From assembly GCA_036877525.1 (NCBI GenBank), contig JAZGTH010000002.1, forward strand, positions 5,123,501 through 5,187,500: a stretch of 64,000 bases of DNA, written 5' to 3'. Both the position numbers and the translations under genes were made by a program. The notes under the pieces are model-generated. The model had not been told where the DNA came from. It saw only the letters and a list, made by a program, of their open reading frames with translations, and searched no databases. This DNA comes from Chromobotia macracanthus. Its lineage: Eukaryota; Chordata; Actinopteri; Cypriniformes; Botiidae. Positions 22,711-36,850 of this stretch are shown piece by piece (position 1 is the stretch's first letter; the number at the start of each line of letters is the position of its first letter).

Positions 22711-22765
<55 letters not shown>
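22711..22765. repeat. (TA)n microsatellite
   Basis: Uninterrupted alternating TA over about 55 bp. Confidence 0.97.
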
Positions 22766-22767
<2 letters not shown>

Positions 22768-23633
22768 ATCACTTAATATTATTTAAAAAGGAAATTGTGC
22801 AATGTCAACGTCAGACACTGTCCTTGAGTTTTATTTTTACATAGTACAGGTACACTTGTACCTTTTGCACAATGTAGGATTATGTGTGTTTACTGCAGTG
22901 ATGTGTGTGTGAACTATGTAGGTGTAAAGTGGATGCTTACTAATGAGTTCCTCCTGCCTCCTCTGTTTTCCATTTTTTCTCTTCTTACCTCTGGACCTTT
23001 TAGTGATTTTTGCTTTTTATGTATGTATAGAAAAGCCCTTTGTACTCTGTAGTTTTCTCTTCCTCTCCAAAGACATCATTGTCACCCACGCTCATGTAAA
23101 ATCTGATATGGAAATACATGTTAAATACATGTTATGTATTCTGTGAACAGAATTTCTATGTTACAGATATAAATGTATAAATAAATGTTTTTCACCGCAT
23201 GTTCATAACCAATAGTAGGATTAAATTATAAGTAAACTTTATATGTTCATACTCTATATGGCCATATATCAGCTTTCTGTATGTGATATGCACATTTAGA
23301 AAAAACTCACTCTCTGGATCTTTCTCAACAAGACTTCACTGCTGATTTCACTGGTAGTTTAGGTTTGGATACTGTTGACTACATATTGGCAAACAATGTT
23401 TTTTCATTCATTTTATTGGACTGAAGCTCACGCATGATTAAAAACCATAAATAAAAAGAAAGTTCTGCTATTTCTCCATTCTGGTTATACATTAAATGAC
23501 AGTATGAAGTCTTGTAAACTTCGGGCTACAACAGAAGTCATCAACACCCCTCTCTTTTTTTACAAAATGAGCACTTGCTTAGAAAGCGAGGGATTAAACA
23601 TCCACTGACAACACAGTAAATGGATCTCCAATG

Positions 23634-23666
23634 CAGCACAATGACTCCAACAAAGTCATTGTGCTG
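23634..23666. repeat. hairpin with perfect 13-bp arms
   Basis: CAGCACAATGACT and AGTCATTGTGCTG are separated by a 7-nt loop. There is no following T-run or gene context. Confidence 0.9.
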
Positions 23667-26600
23667 AGGAAACGACCATAGTAAGACCATATAAAGACTA
23701 ATGTTGTACCCATTGAGAGCTACTGATGTGTTGCTTGGCTTATCTTAAAGTAAAGGCAGAATTACACAGATTTCAATAAAACTGAAGAGAATAAGCTTCA
23801 TTTCCACTGAGGACTAAGTACAGAGTAGTGCATTGGCAAACGCAGGCCTTTATGCACAAAATCATTGATGTGCTAATAGCTAGGCCGTATGCTATCCAGG
23901 ACACATCAATAGGTTAACATGGTGCTTGACCTTACTATCCCAGGATACTCTAAACCTATTAACATTGAACAAATTTCAATATATGTGGGGTTGAGAGAGC
24001 TCAAGAAATGTGAATGTTTGTTTGTGTGTATGTTTGAGCGTGTGAAACATACACCACTAATATCCTATTAGCAAACTAATACAACCACTTCCCATCATTA
24101 TCTAGTCAACTGCCTGATAAGCCACAATTCCTGTGGGCTCAGATGAAGCATCAAGAATCGGAAATAGATTGGAATTGGGAATCACTGACATGAAAGGTAG
24201 GTTACTAATTGTATAGCAGTGGTAATTAATGAGGGAAAGAGAGGTTTGGAAAAGCCATATAACTGGAGGGGTATGCCAAAGGGAGAATGTAAGCGGACTC
24301 TGCAAATTACTGCAAATGACATGAGGGGATAATGACCACTAGATTACTGATTTTAGTGTGAGCATGTGTGTGTGTGTCAGAATGTAATGAATGTCTTTAT
24401 AGTTGTTTTTCGAAGCTGTTCTCAAAGTCTCGAGTTGTGTATAATCATGTTGTTAAACAAACTCGCTCCTGGGGTTAAAAAACAGTGGCTCTGTTTTGAA
24501 ATATGGTCAGTGCTTAATAATGGGTTGATCTCATGCATCCATAAAAGAGAAGTCTTCACCAAAGGGTGAGTCATAATCAATAAATATTTTGTAATACAAG
24601 CAGTAATAAACTAAAAACATAAAATTTGATGATCATAATAATAAATAATGTGAACCATCCCCTTGAAATTCACCCTGTGGACCCAATAAAAAGATTTTAT
24701 ATATTAATATATATATAAAATAATTACATCTTCATTGTTTCTCCAAGACAGTTACTAGCTTAAATGGAAAGTAAATGGAGACTTTTAAAATACCCAGTAT
24801 TTTAGGAGGAACAAACCTTTAAGCATACAATTTTGTTTTAGGTCTTCGACATACAGCGTATACGCAACACAAGCAAACTATTTTTAGGAGCTATTTTTAA
24901 AAACTATTTTTACATAAATGTATGTTTATTCGTGTATAATGTATGAATGGCTTACACATAAATTCATTCTGCTCATGGTTCATAAATGAAGTCTCTTATA
25001 CTCTCCAAACCGTGTACCAGAGAGCTTTTATATATTATGTCAATCAATATGTACATCTGGATGTTTCTTTGAGAACTGACTTTGACACATTCCCACACAT
25101 TAATACAATCAGTTTTTTATGTTACAAGACCATGCTAATCAATGTCATTAGAAATGGGGAAAAATTATTTCTTTATGCAATTGGTCTCCTACCTATTTGT
25201 TTGTACCCCATTTTAATTATTTACCCCATCTACATCCATCATTTTTAATTCCCCACCCCTCCTTATCTTATCAAGCCTATTTGATGAATTTGTTCCACAG
25301 AAACTCTATCACATCACAAGAGATTTGTTGTGCTGCTTCACAAACCACTGCAAAGGTAGACAAATAGGATGTTGTAGAGAAAAACTCTATGTGAAATTGC
25401 AAGCAATAGGTTTGAGTATGCTTTATACATAAGCATGCAAAGAACTGATGTCCTTGGATGATTCGACAGGCTAAGCACATGGTTATGGGAGACCTTTTTA
25501 ATCTTACATTTTAAAAATAGTTTTGGTTTGTACACACAGTCCAATTGGACTTCACAGCGAGTAACTGAATATCTCTAAAACACTACTTCACTGTGGATTA
25601 TGCACAGGCATAAAAACTTAAAGAGTGTTAACTTCTCAAATCTTTAACTTCATGGTTAGCCATGTTATCGGACTTATCTCATAAATGGATTCCTTTTTTC
25701 TTATTTCCCTGTTATGTATTTCCCTTTTACATGCTATATTCTGGCTGATCTTTCTTAAGCTCTGATTACAACACTAAAGTGATCATATGATTTCAGAGGT
25801 TGTCAGATATGTGACCTTTCGGCTGTATAGGATAAGCTGGCCAGCACTTGGCAATCAGCCAGCCATGAGAGCTAGTATAAAAAAGATTTGCCTTTCTATC
25901 ATGCTGTCATACTGATTGCTAATGTATGCATGCCAGTGATATCACCTTTTAGCAGAGGATAAAGACCTTTCAGCTAAGGCTTTTATCAGAATACTTATTT
26001 ACTTTGACTATTTTGGCAGCACAACCTATTTTAACTTGTACATGTGTAAATCTGCATTTCATTAAAATAGTTAATAGGTAATAGTATAATAGGTAATATC
26101 TGAATATATGTAATATCTGAATAGGTCTGTGATACTTTAACAATAGAATTTTTTTCTTGAGAAAACAAATTGGTCATGAGGAACAGTTTTCACAAAGAAA
26201 CATTTCAGCTCTAACTTTTTAGCAATGAAAGGATCAATGAATAATAATAATGGAAAAATGTAAATTTCTGTAAACCATTTTACCGCTATCTTAAAGTTTT
26301 ATAAACAACAACCCACTATAATCTTTAAAAGCCACAATTACACCCATAAATAACCATTCTGGGTTGAAAAACCATCTGTGAAAACATCAGGAAGAGAACA
26401 GATGAATCTAGCACATTTTAAATTCGTAATTGCAAAATGATTCCTTTTAACGAAATTATTTATAATTAGTCATTATCAACATGAGCTTTCAAATGATGAG
26501 TCTGATGTACATTATAAGAATAACATGTGTCAGCCTGCATGTAAACTGAGCCCATAGAACTCCATACAGCAATTTGTAATTATTAAGTCTTTCTGCTACA

Positions 26601-29600
26601 CATAGAGAGAGTAGTGATATCAAGTTTGTGATATCACATTTTATCATATTTAATATTGATTCCCCCACATTGAGTGCAGAAAATGTACAAGAAGTGGGCA
26701 GAGTCTGTGTGTCAAATTTTAAGTTATACCTTATACCTTTAATATATTCCAGCCGACAAATACAATAACCTCCTCATATGCATATGACAGCTGCCCAATG
26801 GGGCTTAACAATACTGGGGAAAGTTAGTGTCAACAATTTTAAAGCAAAAGCTTTCTTGATACACTGAGCTGTGTATATTTTAAAATGTCCAGCAGCACAT
26901 GGATAATTCCTAAAACCTTATATTGGTAATTTTTCAGTTGTCTATAAAATATATTTTGGTCCTCTCATACATTCTTAAAACACATACTATACATCGTAAT
27001 TCATATAAACCCATAGGTGTCCAGAAAGAATGTGAGATCTGTCACCAGAAGTCTAATCTCAGATGTGTATTAATTCACTTTAGTCTCAGAACTCATTGTC
27101 AAACTCTGGCAAGCCCTGACCCTGCGTGAACATTCACTGGGAGTAACTTTTTGATCAACTGAGGAGTCCAGGTCCAAAAGTTCATGAGTTCCAGAGTTCA
27201 TATGGTGGCAGCTCATTCGGACAAAAATCTTGACCTCTGATGGTCCAAAGACATGAGAGAAATAATGCAGCATCAGTGAGACAGAGAATAAAGAGGGAAG
27301 AGAGGGAAACAAATCAAGGGAATTATAGACCGGTAGACAGCTGGGCACAGACAGCACACTACTGCTGAACCTGAAGACAGAGTTTCGGCAGTCTTCTTTG
27401 TGGTGGTTGACAGATGATTATTTGCCATCAGTGCTTCCGTGTTAGGACAAAGGATGAACAATGTTGTATAGGGAGGTGCCGATGGAAACAATCTGGATCT
27501 CAGATCTTAAGTATTTTTGAAGAGTTGCTGGAATGCCAAAGCACACAACACAAGAAATATATGAATAATGGAAGCAACATTCCACAGTTTTCCATATAAT
27601 GACAGTGAATGGGACTGGGGCAGTTGAGAAAAAGGCCTGAGACCAGACACAACCTCACATGTTAAACAGACGTGTGTTAAGCAAACAACTTTGTATCTTT
27701 GTACATTTGCCACAAAAAGGTTTAAGCAGTTCTCATGAATGCATATTTAACACACACACTATTCAAACACTAATTGACCAGCAGACAAGGTTCAGATGTT
27801 ACAGAAAGGGAAATATTTCCTTGATCCAGATCTTATGATGGGCTCCATAAAACAAGGATGGGCTGATAATCCTCTAATACAATCAGCCCAGCGGCAGACG
27901 TGACTCTAATCTACTGCGGGCACAAAAACATTAAACACAGCAAAACAAGGGATAAAAATATTCATCATCTCTGTGGAGAAAGAGCGTGACATCAGGAGTC
28001 TGAGAAGGACATCTTTAAAACTCTGTGCCAAAAAACATTACAAAGCAACGACTGAAGAAATAGACTGCAGCGTGAATGCATGTGTATGAAAGATGAGCCT
28101 GACATAAATGTGCATGTGTGTGTTTGTTTGGTTGTTTGAAATGAATGTTTTGTTTGCAGATTTGCTTTCTGCGGAAAATTGAAACCCAAATAAAGCAAAA
28201 CAGAGACAATTCAGCATTAAACAACAGCAAATGTTGTTGAGAACAACAAACAATAGAGAAAGGACTAAACACAAGTTAGTGCAACATGTCATTTCATCAA
28301 AACGTTTGGTAGTTTATGGTTTATTATATTTGTAATGGCTATTTAGAAAATCATTTTCTGGCTGTTTTGAAACGGATGTATTTTTTGTGTTCTCCTATCT
28401 CAGCTTTTCATGCAGAGTCAGCTTTAAGGACGCCTTTGGTGGGCTGATTTTCCTGAAAAGAGTATACACTTTGGCTCTCTGTGGGTTTGAGTATCCTGAT
28501 CAGCCCAACCCAGCAATACTGGTTCAACCAATAGCACAAGTTTAGGGTGAAGTTATCTGTTCGTCAGAGGATTGTTTAGAAAACCCATTTAAACAGTCAT
28601 TTTATCTGTTAATTCTGTTTGGTGATTCTAGAAGTTCAGAAATTCACACTTAGATGGTGATGATTTTAAACGGTATATGATGATATTCTTTTATTACAGT
28701 TTCTATGGAGACTAATCAGGATGTTAATACCCCAGACAGACATTAATCCCACCCTTGTGGGATCAATATCACAATTCTTTATAAACTACATATATAAATA
28801 TAAAATTCATGAGTTTTGAAGTTATGAAATTACCATAATGCTGAAGTCACAGTCAGCAGAATGGATTCATGGGAGACCAATTCACTTCTCTTCTTGTACG
28901 AAGGCTTTCAGGTGTAAAATGGATCAAATTCTCTGGAGGGCAGCATATTGAAGATAAGCACAACACACACACAGAGAGAGAGAGACAGATAGAAAGCTTT
29001 GTGAGAAAATCACTTTTGTGTGTTCGTCTGCTCATTAAAAGTAAATTTTCAAGTTTGGTCAAGTGTCTGATTTATTGATTTATGTGGATCTTGCTAACGG
29101 ATATCTGTATTAATTGAGTCATATCTCACCCAAACAAACACATATAAACTGTGAAGATATACATGTCAGGCAACTGGAAAGTAAATGCTTTCAAACTCTA
29201 TTTAATTGTATCCATCGCAGAACACTCAAACATGAATGACCACAATCAGATTTTTCCAAATATAGACACTTTCAAAGACAATAGAAAAATACAGTATTGT
29301 AAATGAGAACATATGTCAGTATTAGTGTAATATTATTATTTAGTACAAGTAGTTTAATTTCACCGGAAATCTTAATAGACATTCACAGAGTGTGTTCAGT
29401 CCTGTTAGAATGAAATATTTTTATATAGTGCTAAAGTGCTAAACCACAACTAACACACTGACAATGACTGAAATTACTCAGAATCCTTTCCTGCTGCTGT
29501 ATGATTTCCGTAAAAGAGCTGCCGCACTGATACAATCTGACAGCAATATATTATCCTTAACATGCTATGATTTAAACCCCCACGGCTCCTTTTGAGCCTG

Positions 29601-32600
29601 CAGGAGATAATTAAATGTGTTCTGGCATAAAACAGTTTTGTATGCATTGTTTTTAAATAGCGCTGACTAGACGTGAAGGAAGTGAGCCATGTTTTACCCT
29701 TGAAGATCCTAAACATGTATAAAACTCATTCAGAGAAAAACTGTGGCGCTTGCAGTTCCATTCCTCAGGGAGAGCAGCATCTCCAAAGCTTCCCAGCACA
29801 GCGCTTCTGACCGTTGAGCTGTTAATTATCTACCATTAAGCGATATGCAGTGGAGCAGAAGGCTGTAGGATAAATGTGTTTGGGAATCTGAGAATTTTGT
29901 TTTTGTAAGAACACCTATAAAGTTAAAAACAGATTGTTCTCTTTATTTTGTCCCTACTGCATTAAACCTAGTGTGGAGTTTTTCTATGAACAGGAAGAAT
30001 AATTGACTCAATTAAAAACAAAGCTTGTCTCAAATTAAAAACAATTCAGTGGCATGTGATGAACTTTTCAAATAAAGTAACTCATGGGCCCTTGACCCCC
30101 TACTATGACCCCTGACTACAGGCAAATGAAGCCTGTGTTTACACAACATGCTGTGCTATTTTAAAATTTGTTAAATAGGAGTGAATTCTGCCTCATTGTT
30201 TTGGATAGTTACAAGAATGACCAAAAATGGCAACTAAATCAGTAATATCATTACAAAATAGCATGATTACAAAACACTTTGCAAATGACTTAAAACTGAA
30301 ACATCATTTTCTCTGTGAGACATTGCGAATTTGGTGTAAAGGAAGGTTACCAAGTCACAGAAGTTATACAGACACCTAAAACAACACAGTGCCACCGGAA
30401 CTATCAGACATCAATAATTCCTGACATGTAACCCACCCTTAGGCAGCCGCAAATCTTCACAATCGTATAGAGATAATAATCTATTTGCCTTTCTCTGAGC
30501 CTAATAACTCTACAAGCAGTAACCTATAGCTGGCATCCATAGCTTGACATCTCACCCCTCAGCCAATGACTTTTATTCACTTCAAGTGTCTTGAGAATTC
30601 CTGTTGTAATCATTGTCAGGATTGTTCATTGGATCAGATCCCATGACTGCATTTAGCCTTTTACTGATAGGAGTCTGTTAAGGGTCTGTACATAGGCCTG
30701 GACAATCTCCAGTCTGGCTCTGAACTGCTGTGAGTGACAGCAGAGAAATACTGAGGAGAACAGACCTCAGTAATGCAGCCTCCCAGTAGCAGTCCATGTT
30801 ATGTAACTGATAAACATCATTCATTTTGGTATGGCATTGGTATATACTGATAAGTACTGAGAATGGTTTATATGAAATTAGAATGGTCTGAGAAATGCAA
30901 GCTGTATCGCACAGCACCACTTCCTCTGGAAATAGATTCTGAGAGGCTGAAGGTATCTAAGGAAAAATTATGACAAAGCTTAGCGTGTAGTTTTGCATTA
31001 TTACAATTCATAAATGCAGCAGGAAATGTAGCCATCCCACTGTGATTATTATACAGCAAGATCAAACCTAAATGAATCATGGCATGACGGCTTTAAATAT
31101 TTATCTGTATTGAACCTGCCTTGAATTGTGTGTAGCATTGAGGAAACTGAATTAATAAGCATGACTGGGTATGATATGACATACTACAAATGTAATTGTT
31201 ATTATGTGGTATAGGATTCATAAATGTGCATGAATAATAACTGAACATAAAATTATTAAAAACAATTAATATTACTGAATACTTTGCCCTTTTTATACAG
31301 TCTAATACTTAACAATAACTGTCAGGAACAATACAGTATGTGTTAAAGCAAATGGCAAACGTCATATTGGGGCCTAGATTATAATTAATCCTTTTCATTA
31401 AACTGTATTAATCAGCTGATAAATCAAGAACAGCCCTCAAGTGGATACTTGAGCGAAATTTTGTGTCACCAATTTTAAAATTCAGCCTTTATAAAGAGTG
31501 GCATAATTGCCACAGACCGCAAAGCATAATGAAATCTTGTATGATGGCTACACATTACTTTAAACAATTTTGAGATGAAATAAGTATACATTTACACTTA
31601 CATGCATTATAACATCAGACTGGACTCTCACTTAATATTATATAATGATAAATACTATTTTTGTGGTTGAAAATGTATCACAGAATAAAACGATTAAACA
31701 CAGGCAGCGACAGAACGCTACTGACCAGATGTTGGTGATGTAGCTTGTTTGTCATTAAAGATATTTAGAGTGTTACAATTTATTATTATTCTATAGCATT
31801 CTATATTTGTATAATACCTCCTGTTATTTCACAAGCATCAAAAAGTTGATTTTGCCAATATTATTAGTATTCTGCTACTAATAGTGTATTAAAATCAAAA
31901 CACTGGTATTGCAGAACATGTGCCAAATACATGAGAAAAATTCCAGCTGAAAGAGACAGAAAAGAAGGAGGGAATGAGGGTGACAAAAAAATTTTACACA
32001 ACCATGAGAGAGCTTGACTTCTGAGAAAGGAGGTGAGCAGTAATGATTTCTGATATGTTTAAACAACACAAACTCTGTCTGTAATAAGACGCAACAAATC
32101 AAAAAAACAGGCAAAGAGTGTCAGAATGCAGAGCAAATGTGGCACATCCTGAAAATTGTTTCTGGTTTAGTCTAGCAGGAAATGTATAAGTAAACGCTTT
32201 TTAAATTGGGGCTCAGCAATGGGGATCAGTCAGTCATAACAAACAACAAGCCTCAGTTGTACCAGTGGAACAACACAACACATTCTGTCAGATCAAATTC
32301 CAAATCTGCTGATAAATGCTGCATAGCTTACCTGGATTTCTGATTTGGATGGAATGTAATATCGGCCTTATGTTTAAAGCAATGCTGAAACCTTTTTCTA
32401 CGACGTTTCTGAGATGTATTGTTTTGCTGGTATAGGATCATAATTTCAATGAAATAGTCTGAAACAGTCTGAAACAGTCACTTATGAAATAGGTGTTGTG
32501 TGTGTAAGCATTTGATTATGAGAGAAATCATCAGTTAGCAGAAAGTGATACAGAGCGTTCACAGACAAAGCTTTTATTCCAAGCATTTGATTTAATATGC

Positions 32601-33103
32601 ATATATGGTAGTTATGCCCTTGTCTAATTCAGTGTTATTAATAATTTACTCTATAATGTATCCAGGGCCATCACTAATAGGATAGCTGGTTCCAGGGCCC
32701 TACTGGGGCCCAGAAAAACTTCCAGGGTTCTTAATGGATCAAAAGTTAAAGTTACTAAAGTCAAAACATTTTCATTAAAGGTCAGAATGGAAAGAGTCTT
32801 AAGTTTTATCTCCCAAAAAGCTTAAAAGAAATATATTTTCCCTAACAAGTTTACTACAAATTGATTATCATGTGCCGGTTGTTAGCAAAAAAGCTAATGG
32901 TATATTTTGAGTAAAATATTCTATATATTTATAATTTTATTTTTAACTTTACATTGTCAGTTTCCCACAGAGTACATCATCTTTTGACTCAGTACATTTC
33001 TTTCAAATTTATTCTCATTTCGTCTGGTACAGAAAACAGTAGTGACTAATACTGGTGCATCTCTCTCTCTCTCACACACAGCCAACACTGTGCATCTGTC
33101 CCG

Positions 33104-33245
33104 TATGTTTTCTCAGCGTCTCATCCCTCTCTCTCTCTTTCCTTTAGGGATGGATGATGGCATAGTGCCTCCTCTTTTCCTCTGCCAGCTGCAACTTACA
33201 GAGTGCCATGCTGACACCCAAAATGGGCTCTGACCTCGGAATAAA
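33104..33245 (+). other. exon-like piece with polyadenylation signal
   Basis: A long pyrimidine tract ending TTTCCTTTAG (to about 33147) is followed by an open frame, MDDGIVPPLFLCQLQLTECH and a few more residues, ending in TGA at 33231-33233. AATAAA follows at about 33240. This has the form of a terminal exon, but no homology is recognised and it may be chance. Confidence 0.15.
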
Positions 33246-34440
33246 CACACTTAATTATTGTACAAATCATCAGCTGCCAGTCTTTAATCACAAACATGCA
33301 CACACACACACAGTTGTTTGTCATTATACAGCTGCTCAGTTCTGAGTCTTGAATTTAGATCATTTTGCAGAAGAGTAACACTGCCTATGTGCCATACTGA
33401 GCCATAAATGTCAAGCCCAATTTACAGTGTCTGCCAGGGCAGGACTGACTCGAACCTGCAGCATTTAATGCCGTCCACTTCACCATTAAAAACTTATGTT
33501 CAAACTAACATTATCTTATGTTGCTGTACAAATACACAAGTTGTTTAATTTAGTGTTTGTGGACTCAGTCTGTTATTTAACATTTGCTTCTACATATAAC
33601 AAAAGTTTTTGGCGTATTGGAGCTGTTAATGTAACAGTTTTACTTTGATGAAAAAAATTAAAAATTTGTCATTTACTCACTCATGTTTTACAAACATTAA
33701 TTCTTTCATGGATCACTAAGAAAGAAATTCTAAAGGAAACTTACAATTAATCAGGAACAAAAAAGCACAGAAATTAGTGAAAAACACAGAATTTAGAATT
33801 TGTCCTGTTCAGCCAACTTCGGCGGTACAGTTTATGATTGAATTAGAGAGAGTAATATTTGAGTGACTAAAGGCTAAAGTTATCAGTCAGGCAGACTTTT
33901 GTGGTCTTGGCAAGCACTTATCCCGCTCAGATCTGATCCAAACTTTATCCTTAGCAAACACAAAACCCGTATTGCAAACTCAGACTGTATTTAATAGTGA
34001 TTGTGTAAACAACCGTTTCTCTGTTCTCCTACACTTAAATGACTAATAAAATGTGACACAATGTAGGAAGGTTTAATAAATAAATAAATAAATAAACAGA
34101 AAAGTAACTTGTAACAAAAGTAGCAATATTATTATGGTGTTAATTTCATCTCATTACTGGACTCATTTACGTTACTTGTCACCTGTAGTGTTACAACCAA
34201 TAATACCTTAAGCAAGTTTATCTTCCAAGTCCATACATCTGTAAGTATGCTAAATATTTGCACTAGTAAATAAAAGTCTCCAGTTGCAATGAAACTAAAA
34301 CTTATTAGAAACTAAAAGTCCATTAACAGCCATACACAGCTGCTCACACTTTCTGTCTGAGTATGTGACCCCGTGTCTTACATAAGGAGTCGGTGTGGAG
34401 TCCATTACCTCCTAATGGGCTGCTGTTAACCTTTCAGGCC

Positions 34441-34600
34441 CTTCACACTACAGTGAGAGAAAAAGAGAGAGACACCATGAGAGAGAGAGAGAATGAAAGA
34501 GAGAGAAAGAGATAACACACTCAAGGCTAACCTTTTGAAATTTAGAGTATGAATAAGAGGAGAGAGAGAGTGATACAGAGAACTGAGAGAGATAGAACCC
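34441..34600. repeat. GA-rich low-complexity DNA
   Basis: Interrupted GAGAGA runs; open frames on the minus strand (Ser/Leu-rich) are artefacts of this composition. Confidence 0.85.
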
Positions 34601-36443
34601 AGAAAGACATGATAAGAGTCCTGGGCGAAGAAAAGAAGAAAGTGAGAGGATAGGAGTGAACGCTCTGTCAAGATGAACAAGCAGGAGAGCCACTCTGAGG
34701 AAAAATAACCTGTTTAGTATAGAGGATGGAGAGCCATGGAAAAATAGACCAGGATGGTGAGTGTGACTGTACCGGCTCATGTACAATACTGCTCAGAGTT
34801 ATGAAAGACAGAACAGAACATTTTACAACCTCTTTCCAATCATAATATAATAGCCTAACCAGTCTTATGGTAGAACTTTCTCAGAAAGCTCCCACACCAT
34901 GACTCTCAGGGAAGTCACTCGACAGCACTCCTGTAAAATGAAATATTCCAATTTGGTTTGAGTAGATTGAACTGCCAGATCCTTCAAAAGCAATCACAGA
35001 GGAGATGAGCTTTAATATTCATGAAATATTATGTCATGTTCCAAATTATAAATTTAATAATGTGCTATATACATGTAATTCCAATCTTCACAGCTAGATA
35101 TTAACTTTTTTTGAAGGACATTTGCTAAGTCAATAGCACAACGCTCTTTATAAACCTTACAATTCTAAGTATCATTCAGTTATTACACGCTGAGTTATGG
35201 ACAAGTTCCACACTGAAACTGAATATTTTAGCATTTAACCACAGCATATGCTTCAGTATGCTTCAGCCTACAAGCAAGTGTTCTAGCTTTTCAAGGTGTA
35301 CTGACAGTACTGAGCCTCAGGGGTAGGGGCTTGTCCCAATTCGATGCTTAGTATGAGCTATAGTAATAGTGATGCTTGCCTAAGAAAGCTGCACTAATAA
35401 CAGAAATTTTACATGTCGTAATATAATAGGAATTAGGTAGAAAATAGAGAGTATTAATCTTGTTGATTAGTTATTAGTTATAGTATGTGTACATGTCAGT
35501 TTCTTTGTGTGTGGCCCCTGGCTGCAATAAACAGATCTGCTTTTTTATTTGTGATGCACAGGGACACAGTATGTAATGGCCCGTGTCTTGTGAAACCATC
35601 TTTTTGGCTGACATCAAACAAATGTGAAAACGTTCATCTGACTATAATCAATGTATTTAACTCGATGCTGGTCTTCCCTTGCTTTGCTGTTTTGTATTTT
35701 CTTATGACACTTTTTCATTTTCTTTGTGCTACATCAATGCAGCTCTTTTCATTTTTGCATCCTGTTTGATTCCCTAATTGTGCAAAATACTTTCTTTTTC
35801 TACCACATATATTTTCTTCAGTAATAGTTTCCTCGAACAATCAATTTTCATCAATTTCTCTTTAACACACACATACACACACAAAATTACCTTTCACCGT
35901 AATCACAACATTGTTTTCTTATGTCTGTTGTTTTGTCACTCAATTTGAATTTATTTCCATTTCCTTTCTCCTCCCTATTCATCTACTCAATTATCATTTC
36001 ATTTGTCTGTTTATTTGTTCCTCCCTTTGTTTGCTTTATTTGAAGTCCTTTCCTTTTCTCCACAGGGGCTAATCTGTCTCTGATTGATGATCTCATTTCT
36101 TTTGCATTTGCGCTAACGCTACTTGAGTCGCAGATCATAACATACCATAACAAAATAACAATCCATTCTCTCAATCGCACTAATTACAGCCATAAAGAAG
36201 TGCCACATAATTATCTTCACACCGGCAGTGAACAGAGAATCACAGACATATTTTTCATACCTACCAAGAGAAAGGGACCAATAAACGTTAATTCAAATAA
36301 GACCTTGAAGCTGAATTGTGTTTGGCAACTGATAAACTTGGAAGGTTTCACTTGTTACACTAGATTGCTGCATGCTTGTTATAATACCTCTGTCTTTTCA
36401 TTTAGAAGGCTTGAAGCATGTTAAAGTAAATTGAAAACTGCAT

Positions 36444-36637
36444 CTAAGGCCCCATTTACACGTGGTATTAAGATCTGTTTTAGATCATCAGATAACAAGT
36501 CAACAGCTGTATATACAAGAGCTGTATATACTTTGGACTTTAAACCTTCCGGGTCATGAAACCCATCTGAAGCCTAACCCACTTTTGAGCAGATGACCTG
36601 AGACAGATCCTAATTCTACGTGTAAACAAAGCCTTAG
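36444..36637. mobile_element. 194-bp MITE with about 32-bp terminal inverted repeats
   Basis: The left end CTAAGGCCCCATTTACACGT is mirrored by CTAAGGCTTTGTTTACACGT on the opposite strand at the right end, with the similarity continuing to ATTA(A/G)GATC. No open frame inside. It belongs to the fish 'TTTACACGTGGTATTAAGATC' type of non-autonomous DNA element. Confidence 0.7.
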
Positions 36638-36756
36638 AGGGAGTAGATTGGTGCTGTTTTGAACTTCTTGGACCTTTACACATAATCAATACATAAGCTC
36701 AATTGAGCTAGAGTTGTTTTTGGCACAAAACAGGTACAGAGTGTCTTTTGCCTTCT

Positions 36757-36850
36757 GAAAAGACCAGCATAAATTTTTAGGCTGATTTATGCTGGTTTGT
36801 GCTGGTCTAGCCAGTGGACCAGCATAGCTAGTGAAGCAGGCCTGCCCTAT
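36757..36850. repeat. AACCAGC/GCTGGTT-type MITE fragment
   Basis: GACCAGCATAAATTTTTAGG, TTTATGCTGGTTTGTGCTGG and GGACCAGCATAGC repeats resemble the interior of the MITE at 19029-19220; termini are not seen. Confidence 0.45.

Larger units (their letters stand above)
20407..36443. other. gene-poor AT-rich stretch
   Basis: I find no recognisable coding gene or RNA gene in this 16-kb stretch. It holds a TA tract, GA-rich DNA at 34.4-34.6 kb, a 13-bp-arm hairpin at 23.6 kb and one exon-like piece at 33.1 kb. Long unique segments, for example around 29.5-29.9 kb and 36.05-36.25 kb, contain homeodomain-like TAATTA motifs and could be regulatory. Conservation cannot be judged from the sequence alone. 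Confidence 0.5.

Noticed and set aside
35983..36180. Minus-strand frame beginning with a signal-peptide-like stretch (MRLREWIVILLWYVMIC)
   Set aside because: No splice or homology support and a Lys/Thr-rich low-complexity remainder; probably chance.
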